Source of the DNA: Hexactinellida sp. DTS-2022
Taxonomy: Eukaryota > Porifera > Hexactinellida
NCBI GenBank assembly: GCA_028753945.1
Contig: JAPNXP010000010.1
Coordinates: 2,607,042 to 2,671,041 of the forward strand
DNA: 64,000 nucleotides
Reading direction: 5' to 3'
Under the pieces are notes generated by a model, which had not been told where the DNA came from, made no database searches, and was given only the letters and a program-made list of their open reading frames with translations. A program made the position numbers and the translations under genes. Below are positions 61,169-64,000 of this stretch, piece after piece (position 1 is the first letter of the stretch; every line of letters starts with the position of its first letter).

Positions 61169-61847
61169 GGCGCCAGTGTACTTTTAAGCACTTTTTCTAA
61201 AGTTTTTTGCAGATTTGAAAGATCTTTTTTTGTTTTAGATTCCCTGCGGCGAGATCTATCCAAAGATGCAATAATATTCGACCTTGGTAACATGGAGAAA
61301 ATTTTAAATTTTATAAAAACACACTTTTTGGGATACACAAGTTTTTTCCTCTTAATGATTAAGACTTGTTTCCTGTTTTATTACATAGAGAAGCTTCTAA
61401 TCTATCATATGAATGTACAACTTCTTTTGATTACTTATGAGTCCAATTTTTCATCAATAACAGTGGACATCACTTTTTTTATAATTAAGAAATCTAATAA
61501 AATTAGAAAGAAATGTTACTAATGAAATCCCTACATTCAAATGATAGAACTCGTTGAGAGCTGTCCAAAACCGTTGAGATTTTGTTTCTAGGTTGTATAT
61601 GAGCCAAAATGGGTCTCCCAAATCGACAAAAGTTGCCACTGGAGATGGCGGGGTCAGAAAAAAATGACCCCCTACAGGAGTGGATTAGGTGGAGGTCACA
61701 AAAAAGTCGGTATTATTAAAAGTTTTCAATATTTCTATACAAAATTTGGAATAGAGATGCGGCATAGGCTGTTCTATCCATAAATGATATAAAACCTATA
61801 AGTGGCAAAGTACCCGAAATTGGTAAATTTATTAGTATACTGGCGCC
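61169..61847. mobile_element. Nested TIR element, 679 bp, 9-10-bp target duplication
   Basis: Tips GGCGCCAGTGTACTTTTAAG and its relative AGTATACTGGCGCC. TTAATTGAAC lies on both sides (61159-61168, 61848-61857). A 9-10-bp duplication would fit a MULE-type MITE, but the host sequence is itself repetitive, so the length may be inflated. No domain is recognised in its 119-codon frame. Confidence 0.75.
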
Positions 61848-62235
61848 TTAATTGAACGGATTGAACGAACCCGCGTTAGCCCGTAAACGAACTGAACGAA
61901 CGCTGGTGGAGCTGAAGTTAGGAGGCGAACTTGAGCGAACTGAACGTGCGTCAATTTGAGATTAACTAAATGCGTCAATTCAGCCCGTTCGTGAACCTTT
62001 CATTCCCTGGTACACGTATGTATATTTGATTACGTCATTGTGGTTAAATCCGATGTGAAATCATTCTCAAAAGTATTTTAGATGTTTCTGGCGTATTTGA
62101 AAACCTAAGTTTAGTTTATTCCATGACGATAGTTAATTCATTTTACGAGCAATTAGAAAGTAAACACTGGCCTGGAAATAAATTAGCAAATACTTGACTT
62201 ATCTAGCTGTATAATATAGTAGGTCATGGTCCGAT

Positions 62236-63029
62236 AGATGAATTACAATATTTTATATTGTTATAAATGTATAGAACCAATTTTTTCTGAACAGCTATGT
62301 TATATAACGAATCAATTATTCAATAAAATACTAATTTGCATACTCACCCCTTAAAACTCATTATTTGTTCGAATTTAGTACTTATAGTTAGATTCAAGTA
62401 TTCATAATCATTAGACATACCAATAAATTAACACATATTAGCACTATGTAGTGTTTGGGCAAGCTCGAGTTCAAAATTCTCACATTGAGGCTCAGGATTT
62501 TGGAGAAAAGGTCAATTTATCAAGGGGTGCACAGGCAACACTTTAAAACAAAGGATCACTTTAAAACAAATTCCGGGCTTCATGTTTGAAATATAAGGTA
62601 TCCATTTATCAACGGTATCCACGCATGAAGATTCACAGCAATAACATAAAAATGTAACAATTTTAAATAATAATGGGGTTGATTCAAGGTTGGGATTGCA
62701 CACTATGCCCGCAAGATCCGAGGGGTTGAGAAGGTGTTGTAAAAGTAGTCAGTATCTAGGTTGAAGGTTATTGACGGGTTTGCACGGGATAACCTAGCTA
62801 ATATTCTGGTCTCGGGTTCCGTTGAGGTTCTGGAGGAGGTGGTCAAACGGGGAGAGAGTAGTAGGAGGATCTGCAGTGGCGGCCGCCCCCGCTGTGGGGA
62901 GCGGAAACTCGCTTATCTGATATAAGAGCGGAAATGCTATACGCCTTGGACAGGGAGTTCATAATTAGCTGTTTTGCTGAGATTCCTCACCGTATATTAT
63001 TATGGGACAGAGTATTTAACTAAGTTTAT
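62236..63029. other. Noncoding stretch
   Basis: AT-rich to about 62700, then GC-richer sequence that may continue the Penelope-like element beyond. No gene or repeat can be defined. Confidence 0.4.
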
Positions 63030-63960
63030 CATTAAAAATATCGATTTTGGTTTGATTGTGAAGTTTTGGAATGTTTTAAACTGTTGGGTTTGCCCCTCCA
63101 GTGCATTAGTCCGCCCCCCCCAAGGGGGCTGTGCTGGCGCCGCCCCTGAGGATCTGCCAAGACAGATTGGGGGTGATTGCACAGAGATTGGTGCTTAAGG
63201 AAGCGATGGTTATGGGGTCTTTGATTCAAGGTGCGGGAGGTGGCGCCTGTTTGCTCTATATAGACAGTAAGGTGGTGTGGGGCGAATATGGCGTAAATAC
63301 AGCTATACATCATACAGGAATGATAGGATGGTGAAGGGTGGTTGGGAAGAACATGTGGTAACTTTGACAGACATCACATCTGTTGGGGCAGGCAGTAAAT
63401 TGAGAAAAGGCCAATGGATTAAAGTATGATAGGAGGGATTTAAGGGGGGCCATGGGTAAGATTGGGATCAGTCTAAATGGGTGGATGGTGTTGGGTTGTA
63501 ATTGGTTGACTGTTGGTCGGGTAGAAGAATAGGCATAATTTAATGTGTCTATCTGGGGAGGGGTAATTTTCGTGGTTCGGGTGGGTAAATGCAGATCAAA
63601 GCTATTTCGGTGATGATGTCCGCATCATCTCGGCCAGTGAGGCATAGGTTTCCTAAAAACCTGGAGAGAGAGGTGTAGAGAGCGATATTTGGATCGCTAC
63701 AAAATGCAGAGAGGCGGGAAACGGTTGAGTGGTAGGATTTCACTATCATTCGCCGGTATGGATGATAGGAGTGGGGGTGGATTGGAGTGTTCTTCGGTTT
63801 TCGTTTGGTGATAGTGGTCGAAAGCCTCAAGGGAGAGAGTGTGGGGAATGGATGGGTAAAATTTAACGATATCGTAATGATACACATTAGGTGGAGGGCC
63901 GTAAATCGATAATTGGGTTATAGCTGAGTTAATATTGTCAGCTAACATTGGATGAGAGGC
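63030..63960 (-). pseudogene. Penelope-like retroelement relic (RT and GIY-YIG pieces)
   Basis: On the minus strand the upstream part encodes YHYDIVKFYPSIPHTLSLEA, like a reverse transcriptase segment with the first catalytic Asp. The downstream part has a Cys-rich CPNRCDVCQ followed by the GIY-YIG-like TVYIEQTGATSRTLNQRPHN. Reverse transcriptase followed by a GIY-YIG nuclease is the order known for Penelope-like elements. The copy is partial, old-looking and has several breaks; the window end cuts it. GC content is higher than its neighbours. Confidence 0.6.
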
Positions 63961-64000
63961 TATAATTGGAGAGAACAGGGGGCGTAATGCTTGAGAAGCA

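Larger units (their letters stand above)
59738..62009. mobile_element. hAT MITE with GAACGAACT repeats, hosting two insertions
   Basis: TIRs CAGGGAATGAAAGGTTCACG and its complement, perfect 8-bp duplications GTACACGT (59730-59737, 62010-62017). Its own sequence is repeats of TGAACGAACTGAACGAA. The hAT element at 60010-61010 and the element at 61169-61847 are nested within it. Confidence 0.93.
59143..62235. mobile_element. Inverted-repeat element split by nested insertions
   Basis: Arms 59143-59365 and about 62018-62235 are near-perfect reverse complements (TCCGACCATGGCCTACTATA at the left edge, TATAGTAGGTCATGGTCCGA at the right edge). The loop is interrupted by the hAT MITE at 59738-62009, which itself carries two insertions. 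No coding capacity of its own. Confidence 0.82.

Overview
This window is eukaryotic, AT-rich, and almost certainly from an invertebrate animal. It has GT-AG introns, one animal-type p70 ribosomal S6 kinase, and a dense sediment of metazoan transposons: hAT, P, PIF/Harbinger, MULE, KDZ, Tc1/mariner ends and a Penelope-like retroelement. I cannot name the species. I see no bacterial operon, rRNA, CRISPR array, LTR retrovirus or Polinton.

Only one gene looks like an intact host gene: the S6 kinase on the minus strand at 47427-48860, 477 codons in one exon. It has every catalytic motif, the activation-loop site and the turn-motif site. Its hydrophobic-motif acceptor is Ser rather than the usual Thr.

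Layout. 0-5.5 kb: a foldback repeat, a decayed DDE transposon with ~93-bp terminal inverted repeats (TIRs), and three small MITEs. 5.5-8.6 kb: a non-autonomous family (fragment D) and a 0.9-kb near-perfect inverted repeat. 8.6-14 kb: a KDZ transposon with two convergent genes, a seven-exon transposase (+) and a three-exon Ulp1/SENP-type protease (-), with a hAT MITE between them. 14-22 kb: a MULE fragment, MITEs, tandem repeats and a tRNA-like SINE. 22.4-27.1 kb: a PIF/Harbinger element with transposase and Myb-like genes, each broken by a later insertion. 28-31 kb: P-element, FLYWCH-MULE and THAP relics. 32-40 kb: hAT elements, one carrying a ~140-bp tandem array. 40.8-47.2 kb: an array of ~0.86-kb units, most with a ~49-bp-arm hairpin, ending in a 7-copy palindromic minisatellite beside the S6 kinase. 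49-55.6 kb: hAT remnants, MITEs, a P element with TIRs and target-site duplication (TSD), and a 19-bp minisatellite inside a TIR element. 55.7-59 kb: a hAT-ZMYM transposase relic with a MITE inside its coding region. 59.1-62.2 kb: elements nested up to three deep. 63-64 kb: a Penelope-like relic with reverse transcriptase and GIY-YIG pieces.

Many boundaries rest on TSDs read directly (8 bp for hAT, 3 bp for Harbinger types, TA for Tc1/pogo), so insertion order can often be inferred. All coordinates and splice sites were read by eye; no database search was run.
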